Below, one piece after another: positions 32,860-41,387 of a DNA stretch of 41,387 nt. The stretch comes from an uncultured Pseudoflavonifractor sp. (GTDB taxonomy: Bacteria; Bacillota; Clostridia; Oscillospirales; Oscillospiraceae). Position numbers and translations under genes: made by a program. The DNA lies in assembly GCA_947644625.1 (NCBI GenBank), contig CANRZY010000007.1, positions 1-41,387 of the forward strand, read 5' to 3'. The stretch's first letter is position 1; each line of letters begins with the position of its first letter. The notes under the pieces are model-generated. The model was not told the DNA's origin and made no database searches. It saw only the letters and a list, made by a program, of their open reading frames with translations.

Positions 32860-34302
32860 TTAGTAGGCCACGCCCCAGTAGATCATCTTTTTAGCGGGTT
32901 TTCCACAGATGGCGCATACGTCGCTGAGCTGCTCCTGGGCAAAAGGAATACAGCGGGAGGACATGCCTGCCTCCTCCTTCATCTTCAGCTCGCATTCCAG
33001 CTCCCCACACCACATGGTCTTGATAAAACCGCCCTTTTCAGCCTGAATAGTTTTGGCCTCTTCCAGGGAGTATGCGGGGAAGGTGTTGTCCTGTAGGTTT
33101 TTCAGGGCCTTGGCATAGAGGCCATCGTGAATGTCGTCCAGCATTTTCCGAACGGTGTCCTCAATGCCGTCCAGGGAGACGAAGACCTTCTCCCCACTGT
33201 CCCGGCGGACCAGGACGCACTGGTTCTTTTCCATGTCCTTGGGGCCCAGCTCCAGCCGGAGGGGGACTCCCTTCATTTCATACTGGGCGAACTTCCAGCC
33301 GGGGGAATTGTCGCTGTCGTCCATCTTCACCCGGAACCCGGCGGCAATGAGCCGGTCCATCACGGCCTGGTTGGCCTCCAGGACCCCCTGCTTATGCTGG
33401 GCCACAGGGATAATAATGATCTGGATGGGAGCCACGCGGGGGGGCAGTACCAGACCCCGGTTGTCGCCATGGGTCATAATGATGCCGCCAATGGTCCGGG
33501 TAGACACGCCCCAGGAGGTCTCGTGGGGGGTGGTGAGCTTATTTTCCTTGTCGGCGTAAGCGATGCCAAAGGCTTTGGCGAAGCCGTCCCCAAAGTAGTG
33601 GCTAGTCCCGGCCTGGAGGGCCTTCTTATCATGCATCATGCACTCGATGGCGTAGGTCCGCTCCGCTCCGGCGAACTTCTCCTTGTCGGTCTTAAAGCCC
33701 TTGGTCACCGGCATGGCCAGCACGTTTTCACACACGTCGGCATAGATCTCCAGCATCTGTTCTGCCTCTTCCATGGCCTCCTGGGCTGTGGCATGGAGAG
33801 TGTGGCCCTCCTGCCACAAAAACTCCCGGTGGCGGAGGAAGGGACGGGAAGTTTTTTCCCAGCGCAGGACGCTGCACCACTGGTTATAAAGCAGGGGCAG
33901 GTCCCGCCAGGAGTGGACGATATGGCTCCAATGCTCACAGAATACGGTCTCGGAGGTGGGCCGGACGCACAGCCGCTCCTCCAGCTTTTCACTGCCCCCC
34001 ATGGTGACCCAGGCACACTCAGGGGCAAAGCCTTCCACATGGTCCTTTTCCTTCTGAAGAAGGGATTCGGGGATGAGCATGGGCATAGCCACATTGGTGT
34101 GGCCGGTGGCCTTAAAGCGCCGGTCCAGCTCATGCTGGATATTTTCCCAAATAGCGTAGCCGTAAGGACGGTAAATGAACATACCCTTTACGCTGGTATA
34201 GTCGATGAGCTCCGCCTTGGTACACACGTCGGTATACCACTGGGCAAAGTCCACCTCCATATCGGTGATCTGCTCCACCTGTTTTTTATTATCCTGCGCC
34301 AT
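32860..34302 (-). CDS. proS: Proline-tRNA ligase, archaeal/eukaryote-type
   Basis: 480 residues. Class II motifs: motif 1 region ([19 protein letters not shown]), motif 2 ([22 protein letters not shown]) and motif 3 ([14 protein letters not shown]). The C-terminal zinc-type domain with Cys residues ([19 protein letters not shown]) and a Tyr terminus mark the ProS type 3 form rather than the bacterial form with an editing insertion. That fits the need for a separate YbaK-like deacylase (here at 18936). ATG at 34302 after GGAG at 6 bases; a closer ATG is at 34314. No T-box is present. Confidence 0.95.
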   Translation of the reverse strand: MAQDNKKQVEQITDMEVDFAQWYTDVCTKAELIDYTSVKGMFIYRPYGYAIWENIQHELDRRFKATGHTNVAMPMLIPESLLQKEKDHVEGFAPECAWVTMGGSEKLEERLCVRPTSETVFCEHWSHIVHSWRDLPLLYNQWCSVLRWEKTSRPFLRHREFLWQEGHTLHATAQEAMEEAEQMLEIYADVCENVLAMPVTKGFKTDKEKFAGAERTYAIECMMHDKKALQAGTSHYFGDGFAKAFGIAYADKENKLTTPHETSWGVSTRTIGGIIMTHGDNRGLVLPPRVAPIQIIIIPVAQHKQGVLEANQAVMDRLIAAGFRVKMDDSDNSPGWKFAQYEMKGVPLRLELGPKDMEKNQCVLVRRDSGEKVFVSLDGIEDTVRKMLDDIHDGLYAKALKNLQDNTFPAYSLEEAKTIQAEKGGFIKTMWCGELECELKMKEEAGMSSRCIPFAQEQLSDVCAICGKPAKKMIYWGVAY

Positions 34303-34335
34303 ACGTCTCTCCATCCTTTTTGGTAAGTTTGGTTT

Positions 34336-34364
34336 ATTTTACGTCAAGGGCATGGTAAAGTCAA
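34336..34364 (-). promoter_or_regulatory. Promoter for proS
   Basis: Minus strand: TTGACT (34359-34364), 17 bp, TAAAAT (34336-34341), just after the stop of the patatin gene. A 6-bp hairpin (34365-34383) overlaps that stop codon. Confidence 0.75.
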
Positions 34365-34379
34365 GTAGGGAGCCGTCCC

Positions 34380-35234
34380 CTACGCCTCCACAAATTTCAG
34401 GATCCTGGGTCCCTGGGCATATCCCATGTGGTAAAGCCGTTCCACCGCTTTCTTATCCTTGGTAAGGGTTTTCATGTCCCCGATGTCGGTGGGCGCCACC
34501 AGAAGGGCCTTGCCCTCCCGCTCCAGCTCCTGCACCGCCGCCACGTCCCGGTTATACCGGATAGAGCGGCGGAGAAGGGCGCTGTAGGTATTGGGCCAGC
34601 GGCTCAAAGCGGTTTCCATGACCTCCTGATGGTCCAGAGGCGGGCGAAGGTAGTTTACCGGACGGGTCAGCAGCAGCACCACCCGGTCGCAGCCCTGCTT
34701 CAAAGCCCGTTTGTAGGGCACCGGATCGGCAATTCCCCCGTCAAAGCTGGGCCGCCCCTTCACAGGATAAGGACGGCAAGCCCCCGGTACGCAGCAGGAG
34801 CCTTTAATTACATCGAAATTCCCCTGGGCAAGCTCCCCTTTGTCATAGTAGACAGCCTCTCCCCCGGTGGCGTCGGTGACCACTGCCTCATACCGGGCGG
34901 TACTACGGTTAAATGCCTCCAGATCCACCGGATCCTCTCCGCCGGGGCCGGACAGAAAGGTGTATGGGTAGTCCAGATTGATATAAGAACCGGTGCGAAG
35001 CATGTTGTGCATGGACATATATTCCCTGCGGAAGGCATAGTCCAGGTAAAAGCGCAGATTCCTTCCCCGCTGTCCGGCCAGATAGCTTATCATATTACCG
35101 CTGCCAGCCGATACGCCGATCAGGTAGTCAAAGGGCTGGAGGTTCTGATCGTTAAAGTAGTCATAGATCCCGGCGGTAAAGGAGCCCCTCATCCCGCCGC
35201 CTACGTCAATAATGCCTAACATATTGGATACCAT
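34380..35234 (-). CDS. Patatin-like phospholipase
   Basis: 284 residues. Oxyanion block GGGMRGSF (about 12-19), nucleophile elbow GVSAGS (about 40-45, Ser42) and the catalytic Asp in FDGGIAD (about residues 164-170). The C-terminal tail carries the RYNRDVAAVQELEREGKAL segment common to patatin-like YjjU-type proteins. It should release fatty acids from lipids in the cytoplasm or at the membrane. Start ambiguous: ATG at 35234 lies only 2 bases from AAGGAG, the ATG at 35222 lies 14 bases away. It follows fakA. Confidence 0.88.
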   Translation of the reverse strand: MVSNMLGIIDVGGGMRGSFTAGIYDYFNDQNLQPFDYLIGVSAGSGNMISYLAGQRGRNLRFYLDYAFRREYMSMHNMLRTGSYINLDYPYTFLSGPGGEDPVDLEAFNRSTARYEAVVTDATGGEAVYYDKGELAQGNFDVIKGSCCVPGACRPYPVKGRPSFDGGIADPVPYKRALKQGCDRVVLLLTRPVNYLRPPLDHQEVMETALSRWPNTYSALLRRSIRYNRDVAAVQELEREGKALLVAPTDIGDMKTLTKDKKAVERLYHMGYAQGPRILKFVEA

Positions 35235-35251
35235 ATCTCCTTTTGATGAAG

Positions 35252-35275
35252 CAGGGGGGCCTTTCGGCCCCCCTG
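35252..35275 (-). repeat. GC hairpin between fakA and the patatin gene
   Basis: CAGGGGGGCC, tetraloop, GGCCCCCCTG: 10-bp arms (35252-35261 with 35266-35275). There is no T run on the minus strand. It may cut down transcription into the patatin gene. Confidence 0.6.
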
Positions 35276-35289
35276 GTCGGGTCTTGTTT

Positions 35290-36963
35290 TTACTCCGCCG
35301 AGATCATGTAATAGTATACCGGCTGTCCTCCGGAGAGAAGAGTGATCTCCGCCTTGGGGCAGGCTGTGGTAAAGAGCTTCAGCGTCTTTTCCGCGTCGGA
35401 CTCCTTCACATCCTCGCCATAATAAATGTTGATAAACTCAGCGTTCTGGAAAAGGTCCTCCTTGCAGAGCTTTTTGAGGATCTTATCCAGGCTTTTCTGG
35501 GTGTCAAAGAGCTTTCCGTTCAGCAGGGCCATGTGGTCGCCCCGCTTAATGGCGAAGCCGCCGAAGTCGCTATCACGGGCGGCGTAGGTCACCTCGGCGG
35601 TGGAAACACCGGACATGGCTTCGGTCATGGCGGAGACGTTGGTTTCCACATCGGCGTCGGGATCCATCACCAGCAGGGTGGAGACCCCCTGGGGCACCGT
35701 TTTGCTGGGAATGACCACCACCTGCTTGCCCTCCACCAGCTTTTCGCACTGCTGGGCGGCCATAATGATATTCTTGTTGTTGGGTAGGACAAAGACCACC
35801 TCGGAGGGGGTGGCGTTGATCTGCCGGAGGATATCCTCGGTGGAGGGGTTCATGGTCTGCCCACCGGAAATGACCCCGTCTACTCCCAGATCCTTAAATA
35901 CGGAGGCCAGCCCCTCTCCGGCGGCCACCGCCACCACGCCGTAACGCTTTTCCGGCTGGGCAATAACAGGCTCCTCCAACTGCTTTTCCACCTCATCCAG
36001 GTCGTCGGTGGACTGTACGTGCTTCCCCGCAGCCAGATCCTCCGCCTGAGTGCGCATATTTTCGATCTTGGCAAGCTCCAGAATGCCGTACTTGGCGCTT
36101 TCCGTCAGGGCGGCGCCGGGGGTGTCGGTGTGGACATGGACCTTAAATTCCTCGTCGCTTTCCCCGATGACCAGGCTGTCGCCAATGCTGTTGAGATAGG
36201 CCCGGAAGGGCTCCAGATTCACGTTCTCCTTCTCCTTGCGGACGATGAAGACCGTATCGTAGGTAAAGGTGATGTCCTCGTCCCCCAGGGAGGCGAAGTC
36301 GGCGCCGGTAGGCTTGGCATCGGGAAGGTCGGCTCCCTCCGGCATAGATTCTCCCCGCATCTCATCCAGCATCCCCTGGAGGATGACCAGGAAGCCCTTT
36401 CCTCCGGAATCCACCACCCCGGCCTTTTTGAGGACCGGGTTCTGCTCGGTGGTATGCTCCAGGGCCACAAGGCCCTCCCGAATGGCGTTTTCCAGCACAT
36501 ATTCAGCGCCGTTGTCCTCCCGGGCGGCGGCGGCGGCGGCAGCGGCGGACAGGCGGGAGACGGTGAGAATGGTGCCCTCGGCGGGCTTCATCACCGCCTT
36601 ATAAGCGGCGGCCACACCAAAGTCCAGGGCGATAGCCAGATCCCGGCCGTCAATGGTCTCCTTCTCCTTCACAGCCTTGGCAAGGCCCCGGAAGAGAAGG
36701 GAGAGGATCACGCCGGAGTTGCCCCGGGCGCCCCGGAGAAGGGCGTTGGCGGTGGCATTGGCGGTGGCGCCCACGGAGGTATAACTCTTTTTGCTCATCT
36801 CCTGGGCGGCGGCGCCCATAGTCATGGACATGTTGGTGCCCGTGTCCCCGTCAGGAACGGGAAAAACGTTAAGCTCGTTGATCAGCTGCTTCTGGGCGCT
36901 GATGGCGGCCGAGCCGTGGACGATCATCCGGGCGAATAACGCCCCGTCAATGGTAGTAATCAT
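35290..36963 (-). CDS. fakA: DAK2/FakA-type fatty acid kinase catalytic subunit
   Basis: 557 residues. N-terminal DhaL-like kinase domain (1-200) with the Mg/ATP Asp cluster FPVPDGDTGTNMS (about 33-45), RGARGNSGVI and DSGGKGF. Then a middle domain and a C-terminal DegV-like region. FakA phosphorylates fatty acids that a separate FakB protein presents. ATG at 36963 after AAGGAAGG. No fakB in the window. It follows asp23 with a 16-bp gap, the usual order. Confidence 0.9.
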   Translation of the reverse strand: MITTIDGALFARMIVHGSAAISAQKQLINELNVFPVPDGDTGTNMSMTMGAAAQEMSKKSYTSVGATANATANALLRGARGNSGVILSLLFRGLAKAVKEKETIDGRDLAIALDFGVAAAYKAVMKPAEGTILTVSRLSAAAAAAAAREDNGAEYVLENAIREGLVALEHTTEQNPVLKKAGVVDSGGKGFLVILQGMLDEMRGESMPEGADLPDAKPTGADFASLGDEDITFTYDTVFIVRKEKENVNLEPFRAYLNSIGDSLVIGESDEEFKVHVHTDTPGAALTESAKYGILELAKIENMRTQAEDLAAGKHVQSTDDLDEVEKQLEEPVIAQPEKRYGVVAVAAGEGLASVFKDLGVDGVISGGQTMNPSTEDILRQINATPSEVVFVLPNNKNIIMAAQQCEKLVEGKQVVVIPSKTVPQGVSTLLVMDPDADVETNVSAMTEAMSGVSTAEVTYAARDSDFGGFAIKRGDHMALLNGKLFDTQKSLDKILKKLCKEDLFQNAEFINIYYGEDVKESDAEKTLKLFTTACPKAEITLLSGGQPVYYYMISAE

Positions 36964-36979
36964 ATGCTGTTCCTTCCTT

Positions 36980-37330
36980 TCAGCCGATGACCATGGAGTC
37001 AACGAATACATCCACCCGTTTGACCTCCGCGCCGGTGGCCCGGCTGACATTATACTTGACCTCGCTCATAATGGAGCGGCTCACCGCCGTTAGGTTCACT
37101 CCGTTGTCCACAATGATATGGAGCTCCAGAGAGATGGAGCCGTCCTCATTGTAGGTGACCTTTACGCCCTTGGACATGGATTCCCGGCGAAGAAGGTGAA
37201 CAAGGCCGTCGGTGGTGGAGCGGATCGCCATGCCCTTTACGCCATAGCAATTGGTGGCGGCAGCGCCGGTAATGTTGGTAAAGACATCGCTGCTGATGGT
37301 GATAAGGCCCTTTTCCGTTTGCAGCTTCAT
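36980..37330 (-). CDS. Asp23/Gls24 family envelope stress protein
   Basis: 116 residues, the complete size. Asp23/DUF322 pattern: GLITISSDVFTNITGAAA, then VKVTYNEDGSISLELHIIVDNGVNL and the C-terminal VNVFVDSM-type block (VKRVDVFVDSMVIG). Asp23 proteins associate with the membrane envelope under alkaline and other stress. ATG at 37330 after AAAAGGAGGGG. The asp23-fakA pair is conserved in Firmicutes. Confidence 0.92.
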   Translation of the reverse strand: MKLQTEKGLITISSDVFTNITGAAATNCYGVKGMAIRSTTDGLVHLLRRESMSKGVKVTYNEDGSISLELHIIVDNGVNLTAVSRSIMSEVKYNVSRATGAEVKRVDVFVDSMVIG

Positions 37331-37383
37331 GGGGAAGCCCCTCCTTTTAAACGCAAAGCATTTTTTTCCACTCTATCGTTTCT

Positions 37384-37412
37384 ATTGTATTCTATTTTTT
37401 GAAAAATTACAA
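37384..37412 (-). promoter_or_regulatory. Promoter of the asp23-fakA unit
   Basis: Minus strand: TTGTAA (37407-37412), 17 bp, TACAAT (37384-37389). Confidence 0.7.
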
Positions 37413-37434
37413 GGGAAAAAGTGGGCGGAAACGA

Positions 37435-37463
37435 TTGTAATTTTCCCTGAAATCGTGTAAACT
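37435..37463 (+). promoter_or_regulatory. Promoter of the 61-residue membrane protein
   Basis: TTGTAA (37435-37440), 17 bp, TAAACT (37458-37463), divergent from the asp23 promoter and sharing the same -35 sequence. Confidence 0.5.
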
Positions 37464-37497
37464 ATAAATAACGATTTATGAAGGGGGAACCGCGCTT

Positions 37498-37683
37498 ATG
37501 AAGATCGCCCGTTTTGTACTGAAGATCGTAGGTCTCTGCCTGGCCCTCGCGGCGGCGGCATGCTGCGTCATCGCTTATTGGGACAAGATCACCGAGTGCG
37601 TCCATGGAGTGGGAAAGGCCTTGGGAGTGAAGTGCTGTCAATGTCCGTCGGAGTATGACGACTACGCCGACTGGGACGACTGA
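37498..37683 (+). CDS. Small membrane protein of 61 residues, function unknown
   Basis: A basic start, one hydrophobic helix (about 7-27, IVGLCLALAAAACCVIAYW), then a short tail with a Cys-Cys-x-Cys cluster (KCCQCPS) and a Tyr/Asp-rich acidic end (DDYADWDD). No family is recognised. ATG at 37498 lies about 10 bases after AAGGGGG; its own promoter and terminator (37697-37726) support a real gene. It is divergent from asp23. Confidence 0.7.
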   Translation: MKIARFVLKIVGLCLALAAAACCVIAYWDKITECVHGVGKALGVKCCQCPSEYDDYADWDD

Positions 37684-37832
37684 GGAACAGCGAATAAAAA
37701 AACACCGCCTTCGGGCGGTGTTTTTTGCGCGGCGGGAAAGAACAGGGGTTTGCGCTTAAAATAATAAAACTCAATGAGCCCACCCACGACAACGGCGGCA
37801 ATCAGGAAGGCTAGGCGTGGGATGACTTTTCG
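37662..37832 (-). pseudogene. Possible truncated membrane-protein remnant
   Basis: A 56-codon open frame without a clear start or ribosome site, beginning after an in-frame TGA at 37833. It contains a transmembrane-like stretch (LAFLIAAVVVGGLIEFYYFK) with basic flank. Towards its end it runs through a terminator and into the opposite gene. It could be the tail of a gene cut by the adjacent repeat, or chance. Confidence 0.2.
37697..37726 (+). terminator. Terminator after the 61-residue gene
   Basis: 13-bp stem, TTCG loop (37697-37709 with 37714-37726), with six A on one side and six T on the other; bidirectional in principle. Confidence 0.9.
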
Positions 37833-37945
37833 TCAGAAAGGCGCGGGACCACCCAACCATACGCCATTCCTTTCGGCGCAAAGGGAATACGGATCGCCAC
37901 GGGCCCTTCGGGCCCTCACAATGACAGGTGGGGAGATCGTACCGC
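37812..37945. repeat. Interspersed palindromic repeat
   Basis: It contains GGGCCC-TTC-GGGCCC (37901-37915), ATTCCTTT with AAAGGGAAT (37866-37888) and GATC...CCAC with GTGG...GATC (37892-37938). The CGATCCGT/CACAATGACA wording resembles elements scattered through Clostridia genomes. Short frames on both strands here are not genes. Confidence 0.55.
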
Positions 37946-38007
37946 GTATTATCTTCCAAAGATAAATTCTGATTGACTCCCCCTAACCGGAATATCCCTT
38001 AGCGGGC

Positions 38008-38039
38008 AAAAAAACAGACGCCGAAGCGTCTGTTTTTTT
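38008..38039. terminator. Terminator at the end of the atp operon
   Basis: 14-bp stem (38008-38021 with 38026-38039), CGAA loop, seven A and seven T ends. Serves atpC on the minus strand. Confidence 0.9.
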
Positions 38040-38052
38040 GCTCCTTTTCGGT

Positions 38053-38448
38053 TTATCCTGCGGCTTTGATCCGGGCCAGGGCGCGGGAGAGCTTTGCCTT
38101 GGCCATCTCCAGCTCGGCGCCGTCCTTGGCGCTCTGGATCCGGCGCTCCGCCTCTTCCTTGGCCCGCTGGGCCCGGTTTTTGTCAATGTCCTCGGCCCAC
38201 TCAAAGGTGGTGGCTACCAACCGGACGTCGTCCTTTGTCACCGCCAGCATCCCTCCGGCGCAGGCGGCGGTTCGGCGCTGTCCGTCGATCACTACAGTGG
38301 CCTGGCCCGTTCCCAGGGCGGTCACATAGGGGGCGTGGCGGGGTAGAATGCACACGTCGCCCCCCAGGGCCCGGACGATCAGCTTTTCGGCGTCGCCGTC
38401 ATAAAAGCCCCCGTCGGGAGTCACGATCTGTAAATGAAAGGTGGTCAT
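38053..38448 (-). CDS. atpC: ATP synthase F1 subunit epsilon
   Basis: 131 residues. N-terminal beta-sandwich with the typical L-x-I-V-T-P-D-G start and the ILPRHAPYVTAL block, then a C-terminal helical pair (about 85-131). Inhibitory/rotor subunit. ATG at 38448. Last gene of the operon. Confidence 0.93.
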   Translation of the reverse strand: MTTFHLQIVTPDGGFYDGDAEKLIVRALGGDVCILPRHAPYVTALGTGQATVVIDGQRRTAACAGGMLAVTKDDVRLVATTFEWAEDIDKNRAQRAKEEAERRIQSAKDGAELEMAKAKLSRALARIKAAG

Positions 38449-38462
38449 GGCAAACTCCTTTT

Positions 38463-39890
<1,428 letters not shown>

Positions 39891-40742
39891 TTACGCCTCG
39901 GCGCCGGCCACGATCTCTGTGATCTCCTGGGTAATGGCCCCCTGACGGGCCCGGTTATATTTCAGGGAGAGGTCGTCGATCATCTCTCCGGCGTTCTTGC
40001 TGGCCGCGTCCATGGCGGTGCGCCGGGCTCCCAGCTCACTGGCCAGGCTTTCGGCCACAGCGCCCCAGAGGAGGCCGCCCACATACTCAGGTACAATGGC
40101 GTCATAGACCGCCTGGCTGGAGGGCTCATACTCCAAAAGGCTCTCAGCGCGGTTTTTGGCCTCTTTCCGGTCATAGTGGATGGGCAGCAGTTTCAAAACG
40201 GCGGGCTGCTGAGAGAGCATGGAGACGAAATTGGTATATCCCACATGCAGCTCGTCAAAGGCCCCCTGCCGGAACTGGTCGCACAGCAGCCGGGCGATGG
40301 AGAAGCAATCCCGCAAGGTCAGGTCCTCCACCGAGGTATACCGGTCGTTGACCATCTCGATCCCCCGGTGGACACAGTACTCTACCGCCTTTTTGCCGAT
40401 GGGCAGGGCACAGAGGGTTTTCCCCTCCATAGCCCCGGCTACCGCCTTAAAAAGGTTGCTATTGTATCCTCCCGCCAGACCGCGGTCACCGGCAATAATC
40501 ACACAGCAGACCTTTTTCACCTCCCGTTTCTGAACAAAGGGAGAGAAAAACTCTGTGTTGCTGTAAGCAATGTCGCTGAGGGTCTGGTGCAGGGTGGTAA
40601 AGTAGGGCCTTGTGGCCTCCGCCCGTTCCTTGGCCCTTCTCAGCTTGGAGGAGGCCACCAGCTCCATGGCTTTGGTGATCTGCATGGTGCTCTGTACGCT
40701 CTTGATACGGATCTTGATATCTTTCGTAGAGGAAGCCGCCAT
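39891..40742 (-). CDS. atpG: ATP synthase F1 subunit gamma
   Basis: 283 residues. The conserved N-terminal IKIRIKSVQSTMQITKAMEL and C-terminal ARQGAITQEITEIVAGAEA helices form the rotor shaft. ATG at 40742 after AAAAGGAGG. Confidence 0.96.
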   Translation of the reverse strand: MAASSTKDIKIRIKSVQSTMQITKAMELVASSKLRRAKERAEATRPYFTTLHQTLSDIAYSNTEFFSPFVQKREVKKVCCVIIAGDRGLAGGYNSNLFKAVAGAMEGKTLCALPIGKKAVEYCVHRGIEMVNDRYTSVEDLTLRDCFSIARLLCDQFRQGAFDELHVGYTNFVSMLSQQPAVLKLLPIHYDRKEAKNRAESLLEYEPSSQAVYDAIVPEYVGGLLWGAVAESLASELGARRTAMDAASKNAGEMIDDLSLKYNRARQGAITQEITEIVAGAEA

Positions 40743-40758
40743 GGGGCCTCACCTCCTT

Positions 40759-41387
40759 TTACGCGTGAGATTTGAGGAACCGGTCGGTAAAATCGTCCAG
40801 AGCCTTCTTCAAAGCCTCCACCGTTTCGTCGGAGAGGGTTCCAGTCTGACGGATGGGGGAGAGAACATCGGCGTCATGGAGATTCCGAAGGTCTTCGTAA
40901 AGCTCCTGCTCATAGGCGGAGATCTGATCCACAGGCACATTCACCAGATAGTCGTTGGTGACGGCGTAAAGGATGCACACCTGAAGCTCCACAGGTACCA
41001 GAGAGTTCCGGTCCTGCTTCAGCACCTCCACGATCCGCTCACCCTGAGCCAGCCGACGCTTGGTATCGGCGTCCAGATCGGAGCCGAACTGGGCGAAGGA
41101 CTGGAGCTCCCGGTACTGGGAGTAAGCCAGCTTCAAGGTTCCCGCAACCTTCTTCATGGCCTTGATCTGGGCGTTGCCGCCTACGCGGGATACGGAGATA
41201 CCCGGATTTACAGCGGGCATGACGCCGGAGTGGAACAGCTCCGTTTCCAGGAAGATCTGGCCGTCGGTGATGGAGATCACGTTGGTGGGGATATAAGCCG
41301 ACACGTCGCCGGCCTGGGTCTCGATGATGGGTAGGGCGGTGAGGCTGCCTCCACCGTACTCAGGGGCAAGCCGGGCGGCCCGCTCCA
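40759..41387 (-). CDS. atpA: ATP synthase F1 subunit alpha, C-terminal part
   Basis: The last 208 residues; the start lies beyond the right edge. [15 protein letters not shown] carries the Arg finger that reaches into the beta-subunit site. The helical C-terminal domain is intact to the stop. Confidence 0.97.
   Translation of the reverse strand, partial: ERAARLAPEYGGGSLTALPIIETQAGDVSAYIPTNVISITDGQIFLETELFHSGVMPAVNPGISVSRVGGNAQIKAMKKVAGTLKLAYSQYRELQSFAQFGSDLDADTKRRLAQGERIVEVLKQDRNSLVPVELQVCILYAVTNDYLVNVPVDQISAYEQELYEDLRNLHDADVLSPIRQTGTLSDETVEALKKALDDFTDRFLKSHA

Noticed and set aside
34303-34380. T-box or other riboswitch upstream of proS
   Set aside because: The gap has a plain promoter and no GGTGG antiterminator block or terminator.
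37771-37965. Short frames on both strands in the 37.8-kb region
   Set aside because: They fall in the palindromic repeat, have no ribosome sites and look like typical repeat-derived false genes.

Overview
The window looks like a chromosomal segment of an anaerobic, GC-rich member of the Clostridia, most likely an Oscillospiraceae/Oscillospirales-type gut bacterium. This is inferred from gene content rather than from any marker search: S-layer-homology (SLH) surface proteins, a glycine T-box ahead of a dimeric-type glycyl-tRNA synthetase, an archaeal-type prolyl-tRNA synthetase, ZapA and MreC/MreD, an Asp23-FakA pair, a secreted flavin reductase, strong AGGAGG-type ribosome binding sites and sigma-A-like promoters. 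I see no prophage, insertion sequence, CRISPR array, tRNA or rRNA. It is ordinary core genome with a few accessory islands.

Layout. Positions 1-2.5 kb hold a just-started gene at the left edge, a membrane-anchored DUF4015-type glycosidase-like protein, a MarR regulator and a small SLH protein, all on the minus strand. Positions 2.6-11.5 kb hold a long minus-strand operon read as zapA, U32 peptidase, dut, maf, mreC, mreD, PBP2 (mrdA) and a GH13 amylase-type enzyme: cell division and shape together with nucleotide housekeeping. At 11.5-16 kb an XRE-type repressor gene lies divergent from a 1277-residue SLH surface protein, with a near-consensus promoter and two perfect dyads between them. At 16-19.4 kb are metG, an unknown membrane protein and ybaK. 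At 19.4-24.1 kb, on the plus strand, are an M42 aminopeptidase, a secreted FMN/FAD reductase and a PucR-type regulator, followed by the T-box and glyQS (24.1-25.9 kb).

Positions 25.9-32.9 kb hold a seven-gene aromatic amino-acid operon on the minus strand, read aroF, aroB, aroA, aroC, pheA, aroK, aroQ. Its leader contains what appears to be a complete ribosome-mediated attenuator: a promoter, a 29-residue leader peptide with six Phe and two Tyr codons, an antiterminator and an intrinsic terminator. I consider this the most interesting element of the window. Positions 32.9-37.4 kb carry proS, a patatin-like lipase, fakA and asp23. Positions 37.5-38.0 kb carry a tiny membrane protein and an interspersed palindromic repeat next to a possible gene remnant. 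Positions 38.0-41.4 kb carry the end of the F-type ATP synthase operon (atpA partial, atpG, atpD, atpC).

How the parts work together: the aro operon makes chorismate and prephenate-derived phenylpyruvate and is apparently controlled by Phe/Tyr-tRNA charging through its leader peptide, while glyQS is controlled by uncharged tRNA-Gly. The zapA-to-PBP2 operon serves envelope growth. The SLH proteins and the secreted reductase face the outside of the cell. asp23, fakA and the patatin may form a small lipid-salvage and envelope-stress unit. Three-letter names are given only where the family is clear. All promoter, operator and RNA-structure calls come from reading the sequence and have not been folded or tested.
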